Positions 36,401 to 48,035 of a DNA stretch of 64,000 nucleotides are shown one piece after another. Location: assembly GCF_022682495.2 (NCBI RefSeq), contig NC_071397.1:25869427-25933426 (forward strand), in the 5' to 3' direction. Each line of letters begins with the position of its first letter. Position 1 is the stretch's first letter. The position numbers and the translations under genes were made by a program. The notes beneath the pieces are model-generated. The model made no database searches and was not told where the DNA came from. It was given only the letters and a program-made list of their open reading frames with translations. Source of the stretch: Desmodus rotundus. Its lineage: Eukaryota > Chordata > Mammalia > Chiroptera > Phyllostomidae.

Positions 36401-37628
36401 ATATAAAACAAGCCAACCCTGAAAGTTCTACGGCAGCAACAGTAAAAAGGGAGCACAGTGAGTTGTAAGTCAATGATAAGGAGTTTATAGAATTGCCTGC
36501 TGCAATGTTGAATGTAAAATGTCTGTTTACTTTGTACTTGTCTACTTATCTGGATGTTTTGTGGATACTAGTTTTTCTCTGCTCATTCACCAATAGGCAG
36601 ATGAATGTTTTTGATTTCCACTGGCAAATTAATGCATTCTGAAAGTATAAAGGGTAAAATGAAATTCAAAAATAATTGCCTATTAATTTTTAAAGTTGTA
36701 TATTATGAGATTCCTTGGTATAGGCATGCATATTATTATTCATATTCATATTATTATTATTAATCATATTCCACATTTTACTTCATGTTCTTAGCTGGCA
36801 TATCAAATGCCATTCTCAGTTTTCATTGAAAAGTCAGTGTTGTTGTTTTGCCATTTTTGAGAGAAAAAGCTATGCAATCTGAGGGAAATGTTAGATATGT
36901 ATTCAGTGATTCATTAATTACTTGTTATGTTGTTCAATCACTGTAATAATATAATTTATGCCACTAGGAAGTTACATTTTTTTCTGAAATAGAAACACCA
37001 TAGAAAAAATAGAATATATCTTATGATATCTAGTTTAACTTCTACTTTCCATAAATGAAGAAATTGATTATAAGGTAAGGCAATAATTTTACCAGAGTTT
37101 TAAAGCATATTAAGAAGTTGGGTAAATTTAGGTTCGTGAGTGAGGATCCCTAAGTCCATGTTCCATATGAATATATAAATAATAGAACAAAAACTTCAGT
37201 ATTAAAAAGGAAAGTATTTCTACTTACAGAAATCCATGACACACATTTTAATAGTAAAGGATAGGTCAAAAAGATCTGCTAAATTGAAGATACCCTATAA
37301 TGTATTTTTCTTCTGAACTGTGATATAATCATTACACGGTTAGAGTCATGTCTTCTCTGCGTTATCATGACAAACTTTATATATTTTTTACTTTTATATC
37401 TATTTTTTCTCACTTAGATCTTCCAATAATTCACATCTGAGTTCATTCTCCTCTCCTTACCTGCCTAAGCGGGGTTAGTGTGTTATATTTCATTTTGTAA
37501 TTTTTTTGAAAAAGATAAAAAAAAAGTTAAAAAAAAAAGTTCAATAGACTCGACAGAATGAATTTTGGGCCTAGCTTATAAGGACCATATACTTGTAAAT
37601 ACTACATGGTTTTCAAAAGAAGTTTCAT
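36401..37628. other. Unique AT-rich DNA
   Basis: No gene seen. Homopurine A-rich runs lie near 37510-37545. Confidence 0.45.
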
Positions 37629-37790
37629 TTCACCTCACATTGTTTCCTTTAATTTCCCCATCAATCTGTAGTGATAGACAAGGCAGGATTTATTGATGAG
37701 AAAACGTGGCATTGGAAGGTTAAGTGCCTTGCCCAAGGTCACATTAGTATTAAGTAGTGGAGCTAAACATAATCCTATGTTTTCTATTAT
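37629..37790 (+). mobile_element. MIR SINE
   Basis: GATGAGAAAACGTGGCATTGG then GGTTAAGTGCCTTGCCCAAG and GTCACATTAGTATTAAGTAG then GTGGAGCTAAACATAATCC: a clear MIR 3' half. Confidence 0.8.
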
Positions 37791-37919
37791 CTAGTACTTT
37801 TTCCTACTAGAGCTTACTGAGATCATCAATAGTTACATGGGACCTAGCCTATAACCTAATTACTGCCCTCCCCCCAAGAAAGCCATACACAGGCCTTTTC
37901 TCATTCCTTAAACTCCAAT

Positions 37920-38162
37920 AGAACAGGGATCAGCAAACTCAGTGAACTACCACCCACAGGCCGAAGTTGGAATGCTGCTTTTAAAAAAAATAAAAAAATG
38001 TTATTAAAACACAGCCATTCATTGAGAGAGTATCTATGGCTGTCTTTCCACTATAGTGTCAGGGTTGAGTAGCTAGGACAGAGACCACATGACCTAACAG
38101 GCAGCCATATGTAATGTCTGGTCATTTGCATTAAAAGTTTCCTGATCACTGCATGGTAAATT
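37920..38162 (+). mobile_element. Non-autonomous hAT-Charlie-like DNA transposon
   Basis: Starts CAGGGATCAGCAAACTC and ends TTTCCTGATCACTG, imperfect inverted ends. Inside are ACAGGCCGAAG, AAAACACAGCCATTCATT, CTATGGCTGTCTTTCCAC and GACAGAGACCACATGACC. This is the old MER repeat whose sense strand reads 'ctgtaaagggccaga...gccgacccctg'. A second, more degraded copy lies at 61735-61960. Confidence 0.65.
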
Positions 38163-38562
38163 AGAATATACTTCCCGGCTTCCTTGTACTTAATTCTTTA
38201 AGAAGCTGCAGAAATCTATACATGGGGGTTCCAGGAAATAATTTCAAAAGGGATAGAGTTGACTGGCATGACTCTTGTTTCTTTTTCTGTATATTCCCTT
38301 CCTATCTGTATTATTATTACACCTGGAATTGCAACTAGTTACTTATATCCATGAAGTGACATGCATAAGGACAAATAGCGGTTTGGTAGAAGGAAGAAAA
38401 AGCTTGGTGAGTGATTGCATTATGCAGCAACTTCAGTAGCAGCTCTGGACTTCTTGGATTTGTGAAGAATTCCATATGTCTTTAAGACATTGTTAGTGAG
38501 TCTTTTGTGTTTAGCAAGAAAGACATTTCTAATGGATACATTAACATTTCCTGGAACCATAA
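38163..38562. other. Unique DNA
   Basis: No gene or recognised repeat. Confidence 0.4.
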
Positions 38563-39790
38563 TAACATGTTAGCTGCTATATTCATACTGACTCACTCTA
38601 GGGTCAGCATCCTGATCCTTCTATCTCCCTTCACTCTGTGGGTGATCATATCTAGTCTCATAAAGATACCCCCTATTTATATAATTATTTTTAAATCCAC
38701 AAACTCAGTCATATACCCAACTTACTACCCAGCAACTCTACATGGATGTTCAACATATTTCAAACTTGACAGGTCCAAAACCTGGTCTTCTTGAGGATTT
38801 TCCCCATTTCAAATAATAGTAATTTTATATCTCCTGTTGCTAAAGGCAACAAATGTGGCTTCATCTTTTTTTATCCTGCATTCAATATTTTAGAATTTTT
38901 CATTGACAGGCAGTTAACATATATTCAGAATTTCAGCTCTTCTCAACATCTGCTCACTACCATCCTTATCCAAGCCACCATTGTCCTCTTGCCTGGATTA
39001 TAGCAACAGCCTCCTAACTCTTCCTTTTGCTTCGACTCTTGACTAATTAAGTCTGTTCTCCATACCACAGCCATAAGGATCGATTAAAAAAGAAAAGAAT
39101 ATGATGTCACTTCTCTGCCCTAATTGCTCCAATGATTTGCTATTCTTCTTAAATAACAGCCAGTCTTGGCAAAGACCTACAAAGCATTTTACAGTCAGCC
39201 TCATCTCCTATCCCCAACCCTCCGCTGTTATCTCTCTGACCTTATCTTACACTATATTTTTCTTTACTCAGTGTCTTCTGGCTGTGCTGGTTTGCTCTCT
39301 GCTTTTCTAGAATATGCTATCATTTTCCTGCCTCAGAGGCTTTGCTCTGGCTCTTCCCTCTAGTTACATCACTCTTTACTCAAATAGTCACATGGATATC
39401 TCCCTCTTCAAATTTCTGCCTAAAGGTAACCTCAGTGATATCTTCCTAATTATTCTGTATAAAACTGTGAGCTACTAAGCACCAAATCCATGACAAGTAC
39501 TGCCTACATTTTCCATCCTCTCCATGCTTTCTATTTTCTACCAAATGTTTTTATTTAAATTATGTATAATTTATATACTGTAAAATATACTACTTGTAGT
39601 TCTTGTTTTATTTTTCTTCTTAGTATTTATTTCTTCCATAATACTTTATATTTCACTGTTATTAAATTATTGTGATTATTAACACATATCTCTGACTTGA
39701 CTTGAATTTAAGTTCCATAAGGTAGAAATTTTTATTTATTTTATTCACAGTCTCATCTTTGAGCAAATACTGGCAAAAAATTTAATGTGT
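38563..39790 (+). mobile_element. LINE2, long 3' portion
   Basis: L2 landmarks in order: ATCCAAGCCACCATTGTCC, CTGGATTATAGCAACAGCC, CACAGCCATAAGGATCGATT, GTCACTTCTCTGCCC, CAAAGACCTACAAAGCATT, GCCTCAGAGGCTTTGCTCTG, TCTTCAAATTTCTGCCTAAAG, and AATTTAAGTTCCATAAGG near the end. All frames are broken. The 70-95 codon open frames here are pieces of this relic or chance. Confidence 0.75.
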
Positions 39791-41660
39791 ATTTTTTCAC
39801 TTAATCCTTAGATGTTGGTGAGTTAAATAGTTATTGTTCCTGTTAGTGCAACTGATTATATTACTTGCTATTGGCTACATAGCTAGTAAGTAGTTTTGCC
39901 AAGATTTTAACTTAGGAATTGTGAATTAACAGAAGACCCTCTTAACTAGGATGATATACTGTCCTCTTAATTATGAATATAATTCAGGCAACAAAGACTA
40001 TATATTTCCACAGGCATGGTAAGAAAATTTAAATGTAGATTGGTAGGATGCTGGAACAAGTAATATGAGACAATTTTAGAGCAACATACTCTTAGATGTC
40101 AAATTCAAGAGGAAAGTGAATAATCTCATGATAAAACATACAGAACACAAAGCTGAAAAATTATAGTTGATATTATAATGTGATATGAGAAAATACTACA
40201 TTTAAAATTAGCTGTTAGTAAAAGGAAGTGTAGGAAAAGGAGGAAAAGAAGAACTATAATATGTGAAGTTGCAGGTAGAATTCCCTAGTTTGGAAAAGTA
40301 AGAGAAGTTATTCAGGAAAGTATTAATGGGCCACTTTGAGAAAAGAAAACAACTGGTGTATGCTTATTTACTCAAAAAACATTCACTCACTTCCATATAG
40401 AGAGGATGGATTAACCAATCAAACCTATTTCTTTTCTCAAGTTTCTATAAAATTATGGCAAAGTAATACCATTAATGTGAAAATTTCTGGAATTGTGACA
40501 GCAGCAATGAGACATTTCAGGACAGTTTTAGAGATCTAAAGTGAGTTTAGAAGGCAGTTACTGTTTAGCAGAGTCGAAGAGGACGAAACCTTGGGGTTCT
40601 TTAGAGTTTAATACTAATGGACATCAAATGGCTCTGAACCAGAAAACATGTGCCACGGAAAATGGGATGAGGCAGGATTCTGAAAACAGAATCTGTTTAA
40701 TTCCTCAGGATGATTATCCTTACCGCAAGTGCTCAGAATCATTCGCTCTTGAGATGAGTGTCTTATGTTCTAGGCAAGTATGAAGTAAAGATTTCAGACT
40801 TGAGTATGCAAGGATTGTGACAGTGAGACAAAGGTTAAGAACAAGGAGACTTAGTTTCGTCTTGATCAGTTTCTTCTCTCCGTATCATCCTGTGGAAGAA
40901 TCTGACCGCCTCCTTCCTAACTACCAATCACCCTGCACTGAGCTGCACTTTAACATTTTGGCTGTGTAATAAATGAAAGAAATAACAAATGGAGTGGTAA
41001 TTAATATTCAAAATAGACAGCATAACTTTAAAACACTCTTTGAAAGTCTTCCATAAAAAAGAAAAATTCTAATAGTGACTGACATCAACATTCCACAAAT
41101 AAAAATAAGTGTAAGATTAAATAACAAAACAATGCATTGCTATTTATAGAAAAACATTTTTTCCTTCTTTTATTTCCCATTCCATATTTTAAATATATGA
41201 TTCCAAAGGAAGGTCACACTGGAAATATTAACGAAGCCTCAGCAGTTACCAAATGGTCCATGAAATGGTTTCAACATGGCAGGAACCCTCTAAAATTACA
41301 TAGAATGCTGTATTTGTACTTTCAGAGTCATAGTTCTGACAGTGAACTTAAATTAATTTCAAGAATAATTGCCGCAAAAAGAATTAGTATTTATTTTTAG
41401 GAAATTTTGGATACCATATGGTATTTATTAAATATATATATATATATATATATAATTGTGATTGAAAGTAAGATCAGCTCCTCTTTTTTTTGTCTGAAAA
41501 GTATTGCACTAAATTGTCATTCTAAAGGGATATTTTTCAAGGCATATAAAATTCAAGATAGAGTTTTGTCATTATTTTTATTCTGTTGTTTTTCTATTCT
41601 TTCAGCATGTTTCAATGGTCATTTTTCTCTTTTCGTTTTTTTTATGCTATTGACAAGGCA
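39791..41660. other. Mostly unique DNA; weak MIR-like patch near 39810-39930
   Basis: GGCTACATAGCTAGTAAGTAG resembles MIR. Apart from that no gene or repeat is supported. Open frames at 40336-40783 and 41137-41400 have no family signature. Confidence 0.4.
41432..41454 (+). repeat. (AT)n microsatellite
   Basis: Uninterrupted AT run of about 11 units. Confidence 0.95.
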
Positions 41661-42880
41661 TCTTTCAATTTAATATTTTCACTTTGTTCTATTTAATAAC
41701 TATTTTAGATATTCTACTGTGTATTTGATTAGCTACAATTCACAATGATATTCCTAATTTTGGATTTATTTTAATTTCTCTTTCTTAAATCACTTAGAAC
41801 CCTTGACTATATACATCTTTGTCATTGAACCTTTTGGTAAATTATCAGCCATAATATTTTCAAATGTTATCCTTGCCTCATTCTTTTTTTTTTCTTTTCT
41901 CCTTTAGGGACTTCAATGTAAATCATACTACATTTGTCACTCTGTCAGTTATATTTTTCCATCTTTTTTCTATATTTCCCATCTTTTATCCCCATGCTTA
42001 CAGTGATTTTAATCACTGTTAAAACTTATCTAGAAATATAATTTTCATGTTTGCTTCATTTTATGTTTCCTGGGTATAGCTGATCAAAGAGAAATTGGTA
42101 CAAGATACAGAAATCAGAAAGAAAGCAATAACCATCATATCTATTAGTCATGTGGGTATAAACTATGAAAAACAGAAGCAGCAACTCCCACAGAAACAGA
42201 TTCAGCATTGACCACTTTTCTCCCGCTCTACATTCACTTTGCCTTCCGCGGACTCCCGGGGCCTGGTGACCAACAGTGGCCTCAGGCCGGCCCAGAAGCA
42301 GGAGTGGCACTCCGTCAGGGACTTCTCCACAGCCCTTCTTCCCTGCTTTGTTCTGGTGGTAAGACACAGCTGGGTTCCAACATTCTCAGGCAAGTACCAA
42401 AGTTCAGTTGCCACTGATTCAGATGGGAAGTTAGTTTTTTTGTGTAATCCTTTATCTCACCTATTTTGAAACTTACTTGTCCAGTGTACTCTGTAGTTGT
42501 GTCAAGTTTTACTTTCATGCCAAATGTTAAATCCTTTTACTTATAGTGGTACTAATTCCCTGATAAACCCTAACTGTACTGAGTACTATTTTTCTGCACT
42601 TTTAAGTTCATTAATGCTGTATGTAATTTGCTACGAGGTCCATTCACTGACTTCTTAATTGTATTTACTATTTTTTATTTATTTTGGGTTCTATATATTC
42701 TTTAGATCTCTATTTTTACACACCAACAATATCACTATTCGTATTTTCTTGCTCTTGCAGATATACTCAACTATTGACTCTGATTTTTTTAACTTAAGAT
42801 GCTTCATTGTGGCTTCCCTGAACTCCTGGGTTCTAACAGTCTTTCTGGACAAGGGTTGGTCTTGTATAAGCTTCTAGACA
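41661..42880. other. Ancient repeat relic, class unresolved, with a GC-rich patch at 42215-42420
   Basis: Phrases such as CCTTTTGGTAAATTATCAGCC and TAATATTTTCAAATGTTATC recall a widespread old mammalian repeat that I cannot assign. A 200-bp patch at about 42215-42420, with CpGs and open frames on both strands, interrupts it and is also unassigned. Confidence 0.3.
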
Positions 42881-42884
42881 GAGT

Positions 42885-43055
42885 GTCAGGATGATAAATT
42901 TAGAGTCAGACAAAACCATGTTAGAATCTTATCTTTGCCCTGTGTTTTCCACCTGAGACCTTGGAATGTTTCATAAACAATAAGTTCTCTTTCTCCTGAG
43001 AACCTAGTAGGTACTCTGTAAATTTTTGTTGATTAAATGAATGACCCAAAAGGAT
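42885..43055 (+). mobile_element. MIR-like fragment
   Basis: ATTTAGAGTCAGACAAAACC, TTAGAATCTTATCTTTGCCC, ACCTGAGACCTTGGAATG, CTTTCTCCTGAGAACC, GTAGGTACTCTGTAAATTTT then GATTAAATGAATGA. This follows MIR or an L2-like tail. Confidence 0.6.
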
Positions 43056-44320
43056 AGAGGCTTCTCCTCTGAATCCTTAAATTCCATTAGGAGGCAGTTT
43101 TTGGTCTGTTCATTTTGTTGTTTGTATTTCTGCTGGTTCATGCTTTTCATGTGCTTTTATTTTGTGGACTATCTTTGATGTACTAGACATTACATTTAAT
43201 AAAGTATTTATAGGAATAATCTGAAGCCTGTAATGAAAAAGTGCCCTTCTCTAGAGAGGATTTGTATTTGCTTCAGTCTATCTTAGAGGCATGACCTGTC
43301 CTTAGCGGCACTACACACTGTTGAACACTTCAGGTTACTTGAAGGAACCAGGCTTTTAAAAAATAGAGCATAATTCTGCAAGCAGGTCCTTTCTAGTTTA
43401 TCTTTTCCTCAAAGTTGTATTTTTTTTAGTGCAATTTATTGTGAGACAATCTCCTCTCAGATTTCTTCCTCCTGAGAGTCTAGGCTTTCTTCTATATTCC
43501 TTACTTGACAGATCTGTCAAAAAAATATTTACATTTTCTGCAGTTTAGAAGTCCCTCTCTTGGTTCCAACTTTTCCTTCAATTTTAGCCTAGTAATTGCT
43601 TTTTTCCTTGTAAGATATTCAGTGCTTTTAAGAATATTTTTCAACATATACTTTGTCCATCATTTTAGACATTTTTAGCACAAGGGTTCATCCAAATAAC
43701 TTGACCTATCATTATGGGAAACATTTGAGTCTACAGAAAATATCTTCTGTAATTCAAAAAATAATTTAAATTATAAGAATTGACATCACTTGCAAGAGAG
43801 TATTTTATATAATTTTTGTAGAATTTTAAAAATTATAGCATACATTCTTTTTGAAAATGTGTCCAATCTTAAAACACATACACGTATACCTTTGCATATA
43901 TACTCATACCTTTATAGTAACTAAAGCAAACAGAAGCTGATTACTAGGAACACAATAAACATTCTTGTTTACTGTTCATCAAACATATAATATCATCAAA
44001 TATCCATTAAATTACAAATGAAAAGAGTTTCACAAGGTAAAACTGATGCCAGGAGATGTAAATACTATTCATTTACTGGTATTTGACAAGTTCTGGTTTA
44101 ATCTGTGAAATACTGATGCATACAATTTGAATCCGTTTGATTCCCTTAAAGTAGTCCCTCATTCTTTCTTTTTAGACTGCTGATGAGTTCTCTCCTTTCT
44201 CCTGACCAGAATGATTTAGTTTCTCTCCATGAGGTTTTAAGAATTCAAGATAAAGGAATGATTGTTTTTACATTTTAGTTGGTAAATAGCTCTTTAAAAA
44301 TATTTAGAAGTAATTGCATT
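43056..44320. other. Unresolved old DNA, no gene
   Basis: Around 43130-43290 there is further sequence resembling the unresolved repeat at 41661. The rest is AT-rich and unassigned. Confidence 0.35.
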
Positions 44321-44324
44321 TTGT

Positions 44325-45145
44325 TTTTTTTAATTTTTTTAACTATTTTATTTTTCTTCAATTATAGTTGTCTGCACTTACTCCCCCCACCATTTCCCCC
44401 ACTCCACCCCAGCCATCCCCACCTCTCTCCCTTGCTTCTACCCCTCCTTGGTTTTGTCCATGTGTCCTTTATAGTTGTTTCCAAAAACCCTTCCACCTTT
44501 TCCCCCATGATCCCCTCCCACCTCCCCTCTGGTTACTGTCAGATTGTTCTTGATTTCAATGTCTCTGGTTATATTTTGCTTGCTTGTTTGTTTTGTTGAT
44601 CTTGCCTCCAATTAAAGGTGAAATCATATGGTATTTGTCCCTCACCACTTGGCTTATTCCACTTAGTGTAATGCTCTCCAGTTCCATGCATGTTGTCACA
44701 AAGGATAGGAGTTCCTTCTTTCTCTCTGCTGCACAGTATTCCATGGTGTAAGTGGATACACCATTGAAATTTATACATGCATTTATATAATGATGGGCAC
44801 TTCGGTTGCTTCCAGCACTTGCCTATTGTAAATTGTGCTGCTATGAACGTTGGGGTGCACAATATCTTTTGGATTGGTGTTTCAGGGCTCTAAGATATAG
44901 TCCCAGCAGTGAAATTGCCAGGTCAAAAAGCAGTTCCACTTTTAGTTTTCTAAGGTAATTTCATACTGTTTTCCATAGTGACTGCACCAGTCTGCATTCC
45001 CACTGAAAGTACACTAGGGTTCCCTTTTTTCTACATCCTCTCCAACACTTGTTGTTTGTTGATTTGTTTATGATGGCCATTCTGACCTGTGTGAGGTGGT
45101 ATCTCATTGTGGTTTTAATCTGCATGGCTGGTTAATAGCTTTGAT
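44325..45145 (-). mobile_element. L1 3' portion, antisense (end of ORF2 plus 3' UTR)
   Basis: Plus strand reads the reverse complement of bat L1: T-rich tail, C-rich 3' UTR (CATCCCCACCTCTCTCC), GTCCATGTGTCCTTTATAGT, then ORF2 end landmarks CACAGTATTCCATGGTGTAA, GCTGCTATGAACGTTGGGGT, TTCCATAGTGACTGCACCAG and AGGTGGTATCTCATTGTGGT. 5'-truncated at about 45145. Open frames on both strands here are pieces of this element. Confidence 0.88.
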
Positions 45146-47474
45146 GTAAGATTGAATTTGAGCCCTGTATCATATCTATCACTAGAGAGACACTAAGAGA
45201 ATGAACTAAAAGTGACTTGTGGAAGACAATTGGTGTAAGACAACATATATTAATTACATACATGTATGGGGAATGTCAAAGGGTTGATATACAAAAAAAT
45301 ATCTAATTAAAAAAACATTCAAAAATAAAAAATGCATAAAACATCATTTAAATATACAGTATTAACTCAATAATTATTTACAATACATTTTAAACATATG
45401 TATATTGACCCATTTGTCTGGAATACCATGCTTTTTTAGAACATTTTATGAATATTTTTATGATTTATATAATGTTTTCAGAATGAAAAGAAGGCAATAT
45501 TTTATGTAAAAATTTTCAGATTTATCTGAGCATTTTAATTTCCTGAATAACTTTTCTGAATGAAGGAAGACAAAAGTACAGGGAAAAGACTCACTTCTTG
45601 TATTTGTGTGTGTATGTGTGTGTATAACACAGAAAACATTGCCCTTTATTATACATGTATAAGTCAAATAAGAGCTTCTCCCAGTCAGCACACAAATATC
45701 TCTGATGTTTGAGGATATAAAGCTATATGCATAACTGATGTTCAGCCTCACAACAAAATAAAACATAGTCTTAAAAGAGATCAACAGAAATTCACACACC
45801 AGGCTAATTTACAGTCAGTATCCACACATTTATTTTATTTTACCTTGATCCAAGGCCAGCTCCTAAGTGAGCGGGAAATATTACAGAGTTTACTGCTGAG
45901 CACTTGGCGTGGCTTTACTGTCTTTGTATTAAAGGTAAACAGGACACTCCATTTGACCATAGACATTAACAGGTTAATCTGAATGAAACATTCTTGTTTC
46001 TCTGCTCTTGCATTGTGAGATAATTTTGGTTGAAGTTGAAGTCTGCAGGAGTTTGGGGAAAATGTTTTCTGGTGAGAAGGCAACATTCCTAACAGTCCAG
46101 GATGAGGCAGAGTATAGAGCGGAGACAGTGCTACACGCTGAGTCCTGCATGTCCTCTCCCATTCAGTCTACCATTCTTAGTTATTTTTTATTTATTTTAC
46201 AAGATCTTAAGTCTGTAGATTGTTCTGTTAAAATGAAACTATAATTCTTAAATAGGGATCTAACTGATTTCATTATCATTCATTAACATCTTAGTTGGGA
46301 TTGTTTTATCACATTCGTTTACTTCAGAGAGCTCAGCCTCAAGGAAGGGAACCCAGCTCAGATGTGTTTTGAAAATGAGAGTACTTGACAGCACCATAAA
46401 AATGTTCCCAACAAATTTGAATGTACATACTCATTTTAATATAATACAGTATGTCTGCATGACTGTTAAAATATATAACAGCCAAAAATCTATTGAGAAT
46501 TCTGCAGTATTGTAAAACTAGCAATTACAAATTGTATTAGTGAGAGCCACTTCTGACAGGGTGGAAATTGGAGAGACTGGTCATTTTCCTCGGAAAGGTC
46601 TTGCATGTCTTTACCTAAAGGAGCTGTTTAAATTGTAGCATCAGAGAAAGAACACACAGCAGAACAGACTAAAATACGTGTGCTGTTTTAATTTTCTTTG
46701 AATACTGTTTATAAAATACTGTTTCTGTATATATGCACATGATGTTACCTTCCATTATCTCTCCATTTCACATCTTCGGAGTCCCAGGTCTATATTTATT
46801 CTTATTCTGTGTCCATTTGTATGTCTTATAGATATTTCAAACTTAAACATTCAAAAATATAATTTATTTCCCCTCTTAAGTCCTGAACCTATCCTTGTTT
46901 GTTTCAGATATAAATAATAGATAGTACAACAGAATATAAGGCAGAAACTTGGAAGTCTTTCTTTATCTCAAGTCTTTGCTTTTTAATTTATCCTTAAATT
47001 TATCTACCTTTTTCCTTTCTGTAAAAATTACTAAGGTTCAAGCTCTACTAACACCCAATTGGAAATTCAGTTTCAGGTGTGTAACCAATCTCTCTAAACA
47101 CATTCTGATTTTTCCAAGGTCTATTCTCCATGTTGTATGAAGAGTGACTTTGAGAAAATAAAATATCATTTTAATTCTAGTAAGAGATATATAAGAACAA
47201 ACAAAAGTGATTCAACATATCATCATTTAGACATTTCTTGTTTCTACAAATATTAATTTAAAAAGTTGGTACGTGAGATAATGCAAACTACAAAAATATA
47301 CATGCGAACCGAAAGCCTCCCTTGAACCACTCTTCTGATGGTTTTTCTCAGCAAAGGGGTGAACACCCTGCCTCTGTGATGTCTGGGCTGTCCGGATTTC
47401 ATTGTGACTTAGTATTACCATATTATTTTATAATTCCCTGTTTATTTCTAAATGTCCTATGGTAAGCAACCTCT
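45146..47474. other. Unique AT-rich DNA
   Basis: No gene seen. Contains a short (TG)n run at 45604-45624. Both strands have short open frames around 45835-46244 with no family signature. Confidence 0.45.
45604..45624 (+). repeat. Imperfect (TG)n microsatellite
   Basis: TG units interrupted by one TA. Confidence 0.85.
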
Positions 47475-48035
47475 TAACTAGCTCCTCATGGTCCCAGCTT
47501 CCTAAGTATTCACTCTTTACTCTCCCTGCTGAGTGTTGGCTGAACCTGATGACTTGCTTGTAATACAGAGTTCAGTAAAAATAATGGTATCATAACTTCA
47601 GAAATTAAGATATGAAGGACCATGACTTCTGTCTTACAGGTACTCTTTCTCTCTCTCTAGCTCTTTTCATTTGCTCACTCGAAAAACGATAGCTACTATG
47701 TTGTGAACTAGCCTCCATATAAACCCACGCATCAAGGAATTGAAAGAGGGAAACCATTCAACTCAAACTGAGGCCTCAATCCCCCAAACCCATGAGGAAC
47801 CGGATCCTTCCAATCGCAACAAGAATAAACTTAAAGCAGATCCTTATCCAGGCAAGCCTTCATTTGACTAGATAAGGAAAAATCTAGTCTTATACAAGAC
47901 CCTGAGACAGGAGATCCGCTAAAGTGGACTTATAGTCCTTACCTACAGAAGCTATAAAATAATAAATCTTGTTTAAAGCACTGTGGTTTGGGGTACTTAG
48001 TTATGCAGAACGAAAGAAATAATATATTACATTGC
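47475..48035 (+). mobile_element. MaLR/MLT1-like LTR relic
   Basis: GAGTGTTGGCTGAACCTGAT and GACTTGCTTGTAATACAGAG, then GGACCATGACTTCTGTCTTA, ACCGGATCCTTCCAATCGCA, AAGACCCTGAGACAGGAGAT, GAAGCTATAAAATAATAAAT and GCACTGTGGTTTGGGGTAC. Same motif order as the copies at 9688 and 35120. Confidence 0.65.
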
